Source of the DNA: an uncultured Lachnospiraceae bacterium
GTDB taxonomy: Bacteria; Bacillota; Clostridia; Lachnospirales; Lachnospiraceae
Assembly: GCA_910587045.1 (NCBI GenBank)
Contig: CAJULG010000020.1
Coordinates: 1-28,920 of the forward strand
Reading direction: 5' to 3'
DNA length: 28,920 bases
The notes under the pieces are model-generated. The model was given only the letters and a program-made list of their open reading frames with translations, had not been told where the DNA came from and did not search any database. The position numbers were made by a program, and so were the translations under genes. Shown here in pieces: positions 13,909-21,422 of the stretch; position 1 is the first letter of the stretch; each line of letters begins with the position of its first letter.

Positions 13909-15072
13909 TCATTGCACCATGCTTTCAGCCAGCTCCTCCAGCTTCTGCCCGTCCTCCGGCTTCAGGGCAGACTTGATCGTAACCATCGGCTCAACAATCG
14001 TAATATTCTTCATACCTTCTAACGCTGCCCGCATTACCTTGCCGGCAGAAGGCGCCCAGGAGCCATTCTCCAGAATACCTACCTTACGATTCTGATATGC
14101 CTTCGCTTTCAGATGGTTCAAAAAGCTCTCCATACACGGGAATACGCCTGCATCATAACTGGCGGCCGCCAAGATCATCCGGTCATAACGGAAAGCATCT
14201 TCAATCACCTCCGCCATATCCTCTCTTGCGAGGTCACTGACCACTACCTTCTTTACGCCCTTCTCCTCCAATAACTCAGCCAGTCTGCGAGCCGCCTTTG
14301 CCGTATTTCCATGAATAGAGGCATATGCGATCAGAACCCCCTCATCCTCCGGCTCATAACTGGTCCAGGTCTGATATTTACCAATATAGTATTCCAGATT
14401 CTCCTTCAGAATCGGTCCATGCAACGGGCAGATCACCTGAATATCCAGAGTGCCTGCTTTCTTTAACAATGCTGCTGCCGGCCCTCCGTACTTTCCCACA
14501 ATATTAAAATAATATCTCCTTGCCTCGCACGCCCAGTCCTCCTCTGTATCCAGAGCACCAAACTTACCGAATGCATCTGCGGAGAACAAAATCCGCTCTT
14601 TTTGTTCATAAGTGACCATGACCTCAGGCCAGTGAACCATCGGTGCCATGAAAAACTGCAGCGTATGAGATCCAAGGGACAGAACTTCTCCCTCCGCCAC
14701 CGTTACACAGTGTCCCTCCACATGAACAGACGTAAACTGAGACAGCATGGCGAATGTTTTCGCATTCCCGACCAGACAGATATCCGGATAACGTTTCACC
14801 AGTGCTTCCAGACTGCCGGAATGATCCGGCTCCATATGGGAAATAACAAGATAATCCGGAATGCGGTCGCCAAGAACCTCCTGCACCCGTTCCAGCCATT
14901 CCTCCGTCTTCCTTCCATCTACTGTATCCAGAATAGCAGTCTTTTCATCTAAAATTATATATGAATTATAAGAGACTCCATTGGGTACAATGTACTGGCT
15001 TTCAAATAAATCTATTTCTTTGTCATCTACTCCTGCATATACAATATCCTCTGCAATATATTTATCATTCAT
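13909..15072 (-). CDS. fprA: Flavodiiron protein (O2/NO reductase)
   Basis: Cytoplasmic enzyme that reduces O2 to water, or NO to N2O, protecting anaerobes. The 387 residues form a metallo-beta-lactamase-like diiron domain and a C-terminal flavodoxin domain. Diiron ligands are visible: HMEPDH (His79, Glu81, Asp83, His84), His147, Asp166 and the His of CPLHGP (about 218). The FMN domain begins near 247 with YASIHGNTAKAA. The ATG at 15072 has a GGAGGAAG site. The neighbour upstream is a flavin reductase-rubredoxin fusion, its expected electron donor. Confidence 0.94.
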   Translation of the reverse strand: MNDKYIAEDIVYAGVDDKEIDLFESQYIVPNGVSYNSYIILDEKTAILDTVDGRKTEEWLERVQEVLGDRIPDYLVISHMEPDHSGSLEALVKRYPDICLVGNAKTFAMLSQFTSVHVEGHCVTVAEGEVLSLGSHTLQFFMAPMVHWPEVMVTYEQKERILFSADAFGKFGALDTEEDWACEARRYYFNIVGKYGGPAAALLKKAGTLDIQVICPLHGPILKENLEYYIGKYQTWTSYEPEDEGVLIAYASIHGNTAKAARRLAELLEEKGVKKVVVSDLAREDMAEVIEDAFRYDRMILAAASYDAGVFPCMESFLNHLKAKAYQNRKVGILENGSWAPSAGKVMRAALEGMKNITIVEPMVTIKSALKPEDGQKLEELAESMVQ

Positions 15073-15163
15073 GTTTACTTCCTCCGCTTTTCCTGTATCC
15101 TGCTTTCTGCACCATTCTATGCATATAATGAATATAGCACTTCAATCCATACCGGTAAATGCT

Positions 15164-15775
15164 CTACCGGATCGGTTCAAAGACCTCTGCACCATGCTTG
15201 CAAAGCGGACAGACAAAATCCGCCGGCAATTCATCTCCTTCATAGATATATCCGCAGATCGTACAGCGATAGCCGGTAACAACTGCCTCATCCTTCTTTG
15301 GCTGTGGCTTGATATTCTTCTGGTAATAGTCATAGGTAACCGATGTTGCGTCACTTAAGATCCCGCAATCCGTCACATCGGCAATAAACATCGTATGTGT
15401 TCCCAGATCTATCTGATTTACTACTTTGCCGGATATAAATGCATTCGTATACTCTGTACAGTACAGCACGCCATTTTCTCCGCGCTTTACGGAATCATAA
15501 CCTTCGAATTTATCACAATTCCGGCCGGACTGGAATCCAAACCGCTGAAAAACAGCAAAAGGAACCTCATTGGTCAAAACGGAAACATTAAATATCCCAC
15601 TTTCAACGATCATATCATGTGTATAATTATCCTTATTTACCGTAATCGAAATACGATTCGGATTACTGGTGACCTGTGCAACCGTATTGATGATACAGCC
15701 ATTATCCTTTTCACCGGTCCGGCTGGTCAGAACATATAAACCATAGCCGAGTTTAAACATTGCCTTAGTATCCAT
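15164..15775 (-). CDS. hrb: Flavin reductase-rubredoxin fusion (high-molecular-weight rubredoxin)
   Basis: The protein has 203 residues. Residues about 5-150 form a flavin reductase-like FMN domain (MFKLGYGLYVLTSR, GCIINTVAQVTSNPN, RFGFQSGRNCDKF); the last 45 or so form a rubredoxin with CTIC and CPLC knuckles for one iron. The same fusion in Moorella (Hrb) passes electrons from NADH to FprA, and fprA lies 91 bases downstream. The ATG at 15775 has GGAGG eight bases ahead; a second ATG at 15781 is too close to that site. The frame stays open for 30 codons upstream but without a ribosome site. Confidence 0.92.
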   Translation of the reverse strand: MDTKAMFKLGYGLYVLTSRTGEKDNGCIINTVAQVTSNPNRISITVNKDNYTHDMIVESGIFNVSVLTNEVPFAVFQRFGFQSGRNCDKFEGYDSVKRGENGVLYCTEYTNAFISGKVVNQIDLGTHTMFIADVTDCGILSDATSVTYDYYQKNIKPQPKKDEAVVTGYRCTICGYIYEGDELPADFVCPLCKHGAEVFEPIR

Positions 15776-15856
15776 ATCCATACCCTCCATATAACATATT
15801 TCTACAGCATAACAATGGCAATTCCAATCCCTCATGTAATATACTGTACATATAGC

Positions 15857-15886
15857 AGTATACACTGTTCACGCTATTATTATCAA
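15857..15886 (-). promoter_or_regulatory. Promoter of hrb-fprA, with a small dyad
   Basis: On the minus strand TTGATA (15881-15886), an 18-base spacer and TATACT (15857-15862). A dyad ATACTG...CAGTAT (15841-15846 and 15856-15861) overlaps the -10 box and start site, a possible repressor site. Confidence 0.55.
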
Positions 15887-15905
15887 GCCTTAATACCAGT
15901 ATTTT

Positions 15906-17339
15906 CTATCGTCCTGCTCTTGAAAGAAATCTCAGCTTTCGAAACTGTATCCGCTTCCTTCTCTTCTGTTTCCCCTCTAATTTTCGTCTGCAGAAGAAAA
16001 ATGCCGGAATCAGAAATGCATCCGCAGCAATCCATGCAAACAGATTTGCCAGGCATACGCTGGTAAACCCGAACTGCGCCGGCAGAACCAGGGCAGCAAA
16101 GCATCTGGCTACCATTTCCAGAGCGCCGGCTGTCATGGCAAAGGCAGAAAATCCCATTCCCTGTATTGTAAAACGAACAGTCAGAACAAAGGTCAGCAAA
16201 GGAAACCCTATCGTAGAGATCAGGATATATTGATACGCATACGCCAGAGCCTCCACTTCCTCCTTTTTAATAAACAGCATTGACAACTCGTTTCCAAACA
16301 ATACTACAACGCCAAAGGTTACTACAGACAAAGCGATACATGCCAGAGTTGCCTGATATAATCCCTTACTGATCCGATCCAGACGCTTTGCTCCCATATT
16401 CTGTCCGGCAAAGGTCGCCATTGTATTCCCCATCGCTTCCAACGGACAGGAAATCAGTGAATATACCCTGCTTGCAGCAGCTACTCCTGCTACTGCAATC
16501 TCGCCAAACGAATTCACAGCTGTCTGCAGCACAATAGAACCAACGGCAGTAATAGAATATTGCAGTCCCATAGGCAGACCAATGATCGTTAACGTTTTTA
16601 TGTAAGAAAGTCTAGGTTTCCAATCCTCTTTCTGCATCTTTAATATATCATATTTCTTTATCAGATAGATCAGACTGGCAAACCCGGATACTCCCTGTGC
16701 AATGATCGTAGCCAGCGCCGCCCCTTCCACATCCATTTTAAACACGGGAATAAACAGCAGATCCAGTCCTATATTCAGAACAGAAGAAATGATCAGAAAT
16801 ACGACTGGTGATTTGCTGTCTCCCAATGCCCGAAAGATTCCTGACACCATATTGTAGAGTACGGAAAACGGGATACCTGCAAATATTATAACAATATACA
16901 TATATGCATACCGGAACGCTTCCCCGGGAGTATTCATCCAGACCAGCATCTGTCTGCAGAATACCACAGTCAGTGTTGTGATCACAACGGAAACCACCCC
17001 GCAATACCATACACTGTTTGTCACATACTTTCTTAATCCATCCATATCCTTCGCACCAAAGGACTGCGCTACCGGTATTGCAAATCCACTGCATATTCCA
17101 ATACAAAAGCCCAGGACCAGAAATGACAGGGATCCTGTTATTCCTACACCGGCCAACTGGTTCAGACCGAGATATTTTCCTACGATCATGGTATCTACCA
17201 TATTATACAGCTGCTGAAATACTGTTCCCAGAAAAACCGGAAGCCAGAATTCAAGGATGCATCGAAATGGTTTTCCTACTGTCAGATCCTTCATTCCGGT
17301 TCCCTGCCTGTTGTTAGTTTTTTTGATCGTCTCGACCAT
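15906..17339 (-). CDS. MATE family multidrug/Na+ efflux transporter
   Basis: The protein has 477 residues with twelve predicted membrane helices in two six-helix halves, the MATE fold. Family features include PVFLGTVFQQLYNMVDTMIVG (about 32-52) near the N-terminus and its repeat LPMGLQYSITAVGSIVLQTAVNSFG in the second half. Such proteins export cationic drugs or metabolites against H+ or Na+; the substrate is unknown. The ATG at 17339 has AAGGAGG eight to nine bases ahead; the frame begins eight codons earlier without support. A basic C-terminal tail (KLEGKQKRRKR) follows the last helix. It is separated from glyA by a terminator. Confidence 0.9.
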   Translation of the reverse strand: MVETIKKTNNRQGTGMKDLTVGKPFRCILEFWLPVFLGTVFQQLYNMVDTMIVGKYLGLNQLAGVGITGSLSFLVLGFCIGICSGFAIPVAQSFGAKDMDGLRKYVTNSVWYCGVVSVVITTLTVVFCRQMLVWMNTPGEAFRYAYMYIVIIFAGIPFSVLYNMVSGIFRALGDSKSPVVFLIISSVLNIGLDLLFIPVFKMDVEGAALATIIAQGVSGFASLIYLIKKYDILKMQKEDWKPRLSYIKTLTIIGLPMGLQYSITAVGSIVLQTAVNSFGEIAVAGVAAASRVYSLISCPLEAMGNTMATFAGQNMGAKRLDRISKGLYQATLACIALSVVTFGVVVLFGNELSMLFIKKEEVEALAYAYQYILISTIGFPLLTFVLTVRFTIQGMGFSAFAMTAGALEMVARCFAALVLPAQFGFTSVCLANLFAWIAADAFLIPAFFFCRRKLEGKQKRRKRIQFRKLRFLSRAGR

Positions 17340-17412
17340 ATTCGTTACCTCCTTATCTATCATTTCAATATGATCCTCTTTTCCGCCTCTTCCCGCCAGG
17401 AAGATGACAATA

Positions 17413-17465
17413 AAAAAGCACCCCTGTTATAATCGTGATGATTATAGCAGAGATGCTTTTTCTTT
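17413..17465 (-). terminator. Bidirectional intrinsic terminator after glyA
   Basis: AAAAAGCA (left) and TGCTTTTT (right) close a hairpin with inner arms TTATAATC and GATTATA and loop GTGAT. T-runs lie on both sides. On the minus strand it ends the glyA transcript, about 45 bases past the stop, with TGCTTTTTTATTG. Confidence 0.8.
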
Positions 17466-17508
17466 AATAGGTCATACAATGACATTATAATAGGTCAATT
17501 TTGACTTT

Positions 17509-18741
17509 TTAATACAATGGATACCGGTCCGTTATCTCCTTAACCAAAGCAACTGCCTTGTCGTTCTCCTTATCGATCACTGCTGCACGGATTGCATCTG
17601 CGATCAATAGCATATCCGACTCAACCACGCCCCTTGACGTAATAGCCGGTGTACCAAGACGGATACCCGATGTTACAAATGGTGATTTCGGATCATTTGG
17701 TACTGTATTCTTATTACAGGTGATATTTACGGAATCCAGCAGCTTCTCAACCTCTTTGCCAGTCAGGTCAAGATTCTGAAGATCAACCAGCATCAAATGA
17801 TTGTCCGTACCATCTGAAACAATTTTAAATCCCCGCTCCTGCAATGCCTTGCATAAAGCCGCTGCATTCTTTACGATCTGGGTCTGATACGCCTTGTATT
17901 CCTCTGTCAGACATTCCTTAAAGCAGACTGCCTTCGCTGCAATAACATGCATTAACGGGCCACCCTGAATCCCGGGAAAGACTGCCTTATTGAAATTGAA
18001 CTGCTCATTTACCTCGTTGCTGGATAAGATCATACCACCTCTTGGTCCGCGCAGGGTCTTATGTGTGGTTGTAGTCGTAACGTGAGCATACGGAATCGGA
18101 CTCATATGCAGGCCTGCAGCAACCAGTCCGGCAATATGGGCCATATCTACCATTAAATATGCGCCGACTTCATCCGCAATTTCACGGAACCGTTTAAAAT
18201 CAATAGCCCTTGCATATGCACTGGCACCTGCCACGATCAGCTTCGGCTTACATTCCTTCGCAATACGCAGTACCTCATCATAGTCAATAAATCCATCGTC
18301 ATTCACACCGTAAGGGACTACATTGAAATACTTTCCGGACAAATTCACCGGGCTTCCATGAGTCAGGTGTCCGCCATGCGCCAGATTCATTCCCATAAAG
18401 GTATCGCCTGGATTCATGATCGCAAAAAATGCCGCCATATTCGCCTGAGCACCGGAATGCGGCTGAACATTTGCATATTCACAGCCAAAAATCTGCTTTG
18501 CACGCTCAATGGCAAGGTTCTCTACCACATCCACATATTCACAGCCGCCATAATATCGCTTTGCCGGATACCCTTCTGCATACTTATTGGTTAATGGACT
18601 TCCCATTGCCGCCATCACTGCTTTACTGACAAAGTTCTCGGAAGCGATCAATTCAATATGGCTATTCTGCCTTCCCACCTCATCCTGTATTGCGGAAGCA
18701 ATTTCCGGATCCACCTTCGTAATCTCATCAAAACTATACAT
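17509..18741 (-). CDS. glyA: Serine hydroxymethyltransferase
   Basis: PLP enzyme interconverting serine and glycine with tetrahydrofolate, the main source of one-carbon units. The PLP lysine is Lys228 in VTTTTTHKTLRGPRGG. Other conserved blocks are LIASENF (31-37), YAEGYP, YYGGCE and AHIAGL. It has 410 residues from the ATG at 18741, preceded by GGAGG ten bases away; the frame extends to a TTG at 18762 and an ATG at 18750, but both lie too close to or upstream of that site. It has its own promoter and terminator. Confidence 0.96.
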   Translation of the reverse strand: MYSFDEITKVDPEIASAIQDEVGRQNSHIELIASENFVSKAVMAAMGSPLTNKYAEGYPAKRYYGGCEYVDVVENLAIERAKQIFGCEYANVQPHSGAQANMAAFFAIMNPGDTFMGMNLAHGGHLTHGSPVNLSGKYFNVVPYGVNDDGFIDYDEVLRIAKECKPKLIVAGASAYARAIDFKRFREIADEVGAYLMVDMAHIAGLVAAGLHMSPIPYAHVTTTTTHKTLRGPRGGMILSSNEVNEQFNFNKAVFPGIQGGPLMHVIAAKAVCFKECLTEEYKAYQTQIVKNAAALCKALQERGFKIVSDGTDNHLMLVDLQNLDLTGKEVEKLLDSVNITCNKNTVPNDPKSPFVTSGIRLGTPAITSRGVVESDMLLIADAIRAAVIDKENDKAVALVKEITDRYPLY

Positions 18742-18800
18742 GCTATTCATTCCTCCTACCAAAATTCAGCATATCCTGCCTGTCTATGCCACATGAGATA

Positions 18801-18829
18801 ATCATACCCTTTTTTTTCTATATAAGCAA
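18801..18829 (-). promoter_or_regulatory. Promoter of glyA
   Basis: Minus strand TTGCTT (18824-18829), a 17-base A-rich spacer and TATGAT (18801-18806). The start near 18794 gives a 50-base leader. It sits directly after the stop of the DUF308 gene, so glyA is probably transcribed independently of the lipid cluster. No folate- or glycine-type riboswitch fits in so short a leader. Confidence 0.6.
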
Positions 18830-18832
18830 GAA

Positions 18833-19447
18833 CTATTCCTGCGGATCCTCCGGCATGTTCCGCTTCTCGTCCAGCCCGAAACGTTCTTCCAGATTCTTTT
18901 TCCTCGCCCGGATCCGTACAGTATAAGCAGTGATCCAGATATTAACCAGTCCGTCCAGGATCATGGCTGCCGCTGTTACTACAAATAAAGAAAGCTGTTT
19001 CGTATAGGGTGCCAAAAGCGTCATAATTCCAATTCCCACTAAAAGCAACGCAGTCATCATAATAATAAACCACTTATTTATACCAAATTTCTTTGCATCA
19101 AATGCAATCTGCAATTTCATCAGGCCATCAATAAAAACATATATCCCGAACATTTTTTCATTCGCCTGAGAATCCTGCAGACCGGTAAACAAAAATATGA
19201 TCCCAATAATGATCAGAAACAGTCCTGTTGCAAAATCAAACTGAAATGCAAGGCGGTATAGATCATTAGAAAAATATCCCAGTATTTTTGCACCGCCTGC
19301 CAGAATGCATAACACACTAATGATTATGGCCTCCTGCACGGACGTCAGACCGGTAAACAGCAGGAGAAACAAACCAACTGCTGCCATGCATGAATATATA
19401 ATGATATTAATTATTTTTGCTTCTTTGACAATATCAAACTTCTTCAT
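18833..19447 (-). CDS. DUF308 (HdeD-like) membrane protein
   Basis: The protein has 204 residues with about six membrane helices in three pairs: IINIIIYSCMAAVGLFLLLF, AIIISVLCILAGGAKILG, TGLFLIIIGIIFLF and others, the DUF308 pattern. A charged tail (RIRARKKNLEERFGLDEKR) ends the protein. The function of the family is unknown; HdeD is tied to acid resistance in E. coli. The start has AAAGGAT upstream. It follows the flavoprotein gene by 12 bases, so it is likely the last gene of the lipid cluster. Confidence 0.8.
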   Translation of the reverse strand: MKKFDIVKEAKIINIIIYSCMAAVGLFLLLFTGLTSVQEAIIISVLCILAGGAKILGYFSNDLYRLAFQFDFATGLFLIIIGIIFLFTGLQDSQANEKMFGIYVFIDGLMKLQIAFDAKKFGINKWFIIMMTALLLVGIGIMTLLAPYTKQLSLFVVTAAAMILDGLVNIWITAYTVRIRARKKNLEERFGLDEKRNMPEDPQE

Positions 19448-19459
19448 ATCCTTTTCCTG

Positions 19460-20200
19460 TTACTTTCCTTCCATCCTGCCTGAGTCAGGCTGCCCGGGCA
19501 TTCGTTCACTCCAATACCGTTTGATCAATACCTCAAAGGTCCCTGGTGAAACCATCGGCCTTTCCAGGAACTGCATCCGTTCCCCGGAAAGCTTTCCCGT
19601 CTCATAGAATTCCTTTCCTGCCTGCTTCACTTCACTCAGATAATTCATCACCTGCCGGGTCCGGCTGCCTGCCTGAAGCAGTTCCCCCTGTGCACATAAT
19701 ATACTGGTATAATTTCCAGCTCCGCATATCAGATCATATTCCTTTAACAGCGCTTCGAACATCGTATCCATAGAAACATATCCGCAGGAAGAGATCACGA
19801 CCAGTCTCTTATCCGTCAGTCGATGTTCCTCCATTTCCAAAATGGAATGAAAGGTATCCTCCGGGCTTCCTTCATATCGTTTCGTAAATAGCAGACAACG
19901 CTCTGTTAACATCCGCATACGGGAAGGCATTCCGGCAAAGTATAGAGGAAAGCTTTCTATAATGATGTCCGCCTCTAACAGATCCTGATAAATCTCCTGC
20001 ATATCATCCGAAATGGCGCAATGTCCCGGTGTCCTTGTCCAACAGGAAAAACAGCCCATACAGGGATGGATATTCTTATCCCGCAATGTTACTGTTTTTA
20101 TTTCTGCCGACTTCGGGAAGCCGCTGACAAAGGCGTTAGTCAGCCACATGGTATTGCTGTCCGGTCCCTTGGGGCTTCCATTGATCACAAGAATCTTCAT
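19460..20200 (-). CDS. Flavodoxin-fold NAD(P)H oxidoreductase with a cysteine cluster
   Basis: The protein has 246 residues. The N-terminus MKILVINGSPKGPDSNT is the FMN-binding loop of the NADPH-dependent FMN reductase / iron-sulfur flavoprotein superfamily. Cys47, 50, 53 and 61 (C-MG-C-FS-C-x7-C) resemble the compact cluster motif of Isf-type proteins, so a 4Fe-4S centre is possible. The C-terminal part (about 175-246) is less conserved. The ATG at 20200 has a GAGGTGG site; the open frame continues 49 codons upstream into the dehydratase gene and is ignored. It lies 10 bases after the dehydratase, in the same operon, and could carry out a redox step on the acyl product or supply electrons. 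Its exact role is unknown. Confidence 0.8.
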   Translation of the reverse strand: MKILVINGSPKGPDSNTMWLTNAFVSGFPKSAEIKTVTLRDKNIHPCMGCFSCWTRTPGHCAISDDMQEIYQDLLEADIIIESFPLYFAGMPSRMRMLTERCLLFTKRYEGSPEDTFHSILEMEEHRLTDKRLVVISSCGYVSMDTMFEALLKEYDLICGAGNYTSILCAQGELLQAGSRTRQVMNYLSEVKQAGKEFYETGKLSGERMQFLERPMVSPGTFEVLIKRYWSERMPGQPDSGRMEGK

Positions 20201-20210
20201 AATATCCACC

Positions 20211-20660
20211 TCAGTCTTCTTCCCTGTAAATACTTTCCTTATCAACTGCAGTGAATAACATATTCCCCTTTGCACGCAGGTTTCCATCGCAGAATACCTG
20301 TGCGGTAAACTCATAAAGGCCGGTACCGCCCCGTACACATTCAACACGGATTTCCAGACGGTCTCCCGGGATGACTGCCTTGACGAATTTAAAGTCCTTT
20401 ACCTTCAGAAGCACATAGATCCTGCTGTCATCTATGCCATCCTGCTCAATGACCAGCGAACAAAGCTGCGCACAGGTCTCAATCAGCAATACTCCCGGCA
20501 TGATCGGATATCCCGGCATATGTCCTTCAAAATATGGTTCATTCACAGATACGCATTTTATACCGGTCGCAGACTTTCCGGGATCCAGCTCTGTCACGCG
20601 CTCAATCATCTGAAAGGGTGGCCGCTGCCGCATACGTGAATTGATCTCCAAAAGATTCAT
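20211..20660 (-). CDS. 3-hydroxyacyl-ACP dehydratase (FabZ-like)
   Basis: Hot-dog-fold enzyme removing water from 3-hydroxyacyl-ACP. It has 149 residues. The active-site block FEGHMPGYPIMPGVLLIE contains the catalytic His47, and Glu61 in ETCAQ completes the pair; RPPFQMIERV near the N-terminus matches FabZ. The ATG at 20660 overlaps the fabG-like stop by four bases (ATGA), with GGAGG ahead. It is divergent enough from housekeeping FabZ (ETCAQ, not EAMAQ) to suggest a specialised pathway. It follows the ketoreductase and tandem ketosynthase. Confidence 0.88.
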   Translation of the reverse strand: MNLLEINSRMRQRPPFQMIERVTELDPGKSATGIKCVSVNEPYFEGHMPGYPIMPGVLLIETCAQLCSLVIEQDGIDDSRIYVLLKVKDFKFVKAVIPGDRLEIRVECVRGGTGLYEFTAQVFCDGNLRAKGNMLFTAVDKESIYREED

Positions 20661-21388
20661 AAACTCAATCCTCCATCCATTACGATCGTCTGCCCGGTCA
20701 CATAAGCCATGGCATCCGAGCATAATAAGCATACCAGCTTTCCAACCTCTTCCGCTTCTCCAAAGCGTCCCAGCGGTACCGATCGTAAATGCTCTGCCTT
20801 TTGTTCTTCCGGAATCTGCCCCAGCATATCTGTAGCAATAAAGCCCGGAGCAACTGCGTTCACACGAATTCCATATTGTGCCAGTTCCTTTGCCAGTGTT
20901 GCAGTCATAGCATTGACTGCACCCTTGGTCGCACTGTATACGCTTTGTCCCGGTATGGCTACTACCGAACTGACGGAAGACATATTAATGATGCATCCAC
21001 TCTTCTTCCGCATCATTTTTAAGGCTGCATTCTGCGCACAGTGAAAATATCCCTTGATATTAATATCCAGGCTCCTCTCCAGAGAGTCCTCCGGAAGCAT
21101 CAGAAGATATTTATCATCTACCACACCGGCATTATTAACCAATACATCCATACTGTCAAATTCTTTGCTGATCGTCCGGAACATTGCCTGTACAGCCTTT
21201 AAATCTGCGGTATCTGCCTGTATTGCCAGCGCCTTTCGTCCCAGACTCTCAATTTCCCCGACCACCTCCTGTGCGGCGGCCGCGTTGGATACATAATTTA
21301 CTACAATATCATAGCCTGCTTTCGCAAGTTCAATGGCACATGCTCTGCCAATGCCTCTGGAGGCTCCTGTTACTACTGCTGTACTCAT
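20657..21388 (-). CDS. 3-oxoacyl-ACP reductase (FabG-like short-chain dehydrogenase)
   Basis: NADPH-dependent ketoreductase. It has 243 residues. The cofactor loop TGASRGIG is at 7-14, NNAG at 85-88, and the catalytic Ser138 region, Tyr151 and Lys155 in YSATK. PGFIATDM and the closing TGQTIVMDGGLSL are FabG hallmarks. The ATG at 21388 has an AAGGAG site. It ends overlapping the dehydratase start by four bases, so the two are translationally coupled. Its position beside the tandem ketosynthase indicates it reduces that enzyme's product. Confidence 0.92.
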   Translation of the reverse strand: MSTAVVTGASRGIGRACAIELAKAGYDIVVNYVSNAAAAQEVVGEIESLGRKALAIQADTADLKAVQAMFRTISKEFDSMDVLVNNAGVVDDKYLLMLPEDSLERSLDINIKGYFHCAQNAALKMMRKKSGCIINMSSVSSVVAIPGQSVYSATKGAVNAMTATLAKELAQYGIRVNAVAPGFIATDMLGQIPEEQKAEHLRSVPLGRFGEAEEVGKLVCLLCSDAMAYVTGQTIVMDGGLSL

Positions 21389-21422
21389 TCTGATCTCCTT
21401 ATGCTCCATTCATATAATAGGT

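Noticed and set aside
18742..18832. Riboswitch (folate or glycine type) ahead of glyA
   Set aside because: The leader is about 50 bases after a good promoter; too short and without the expected paired elements.
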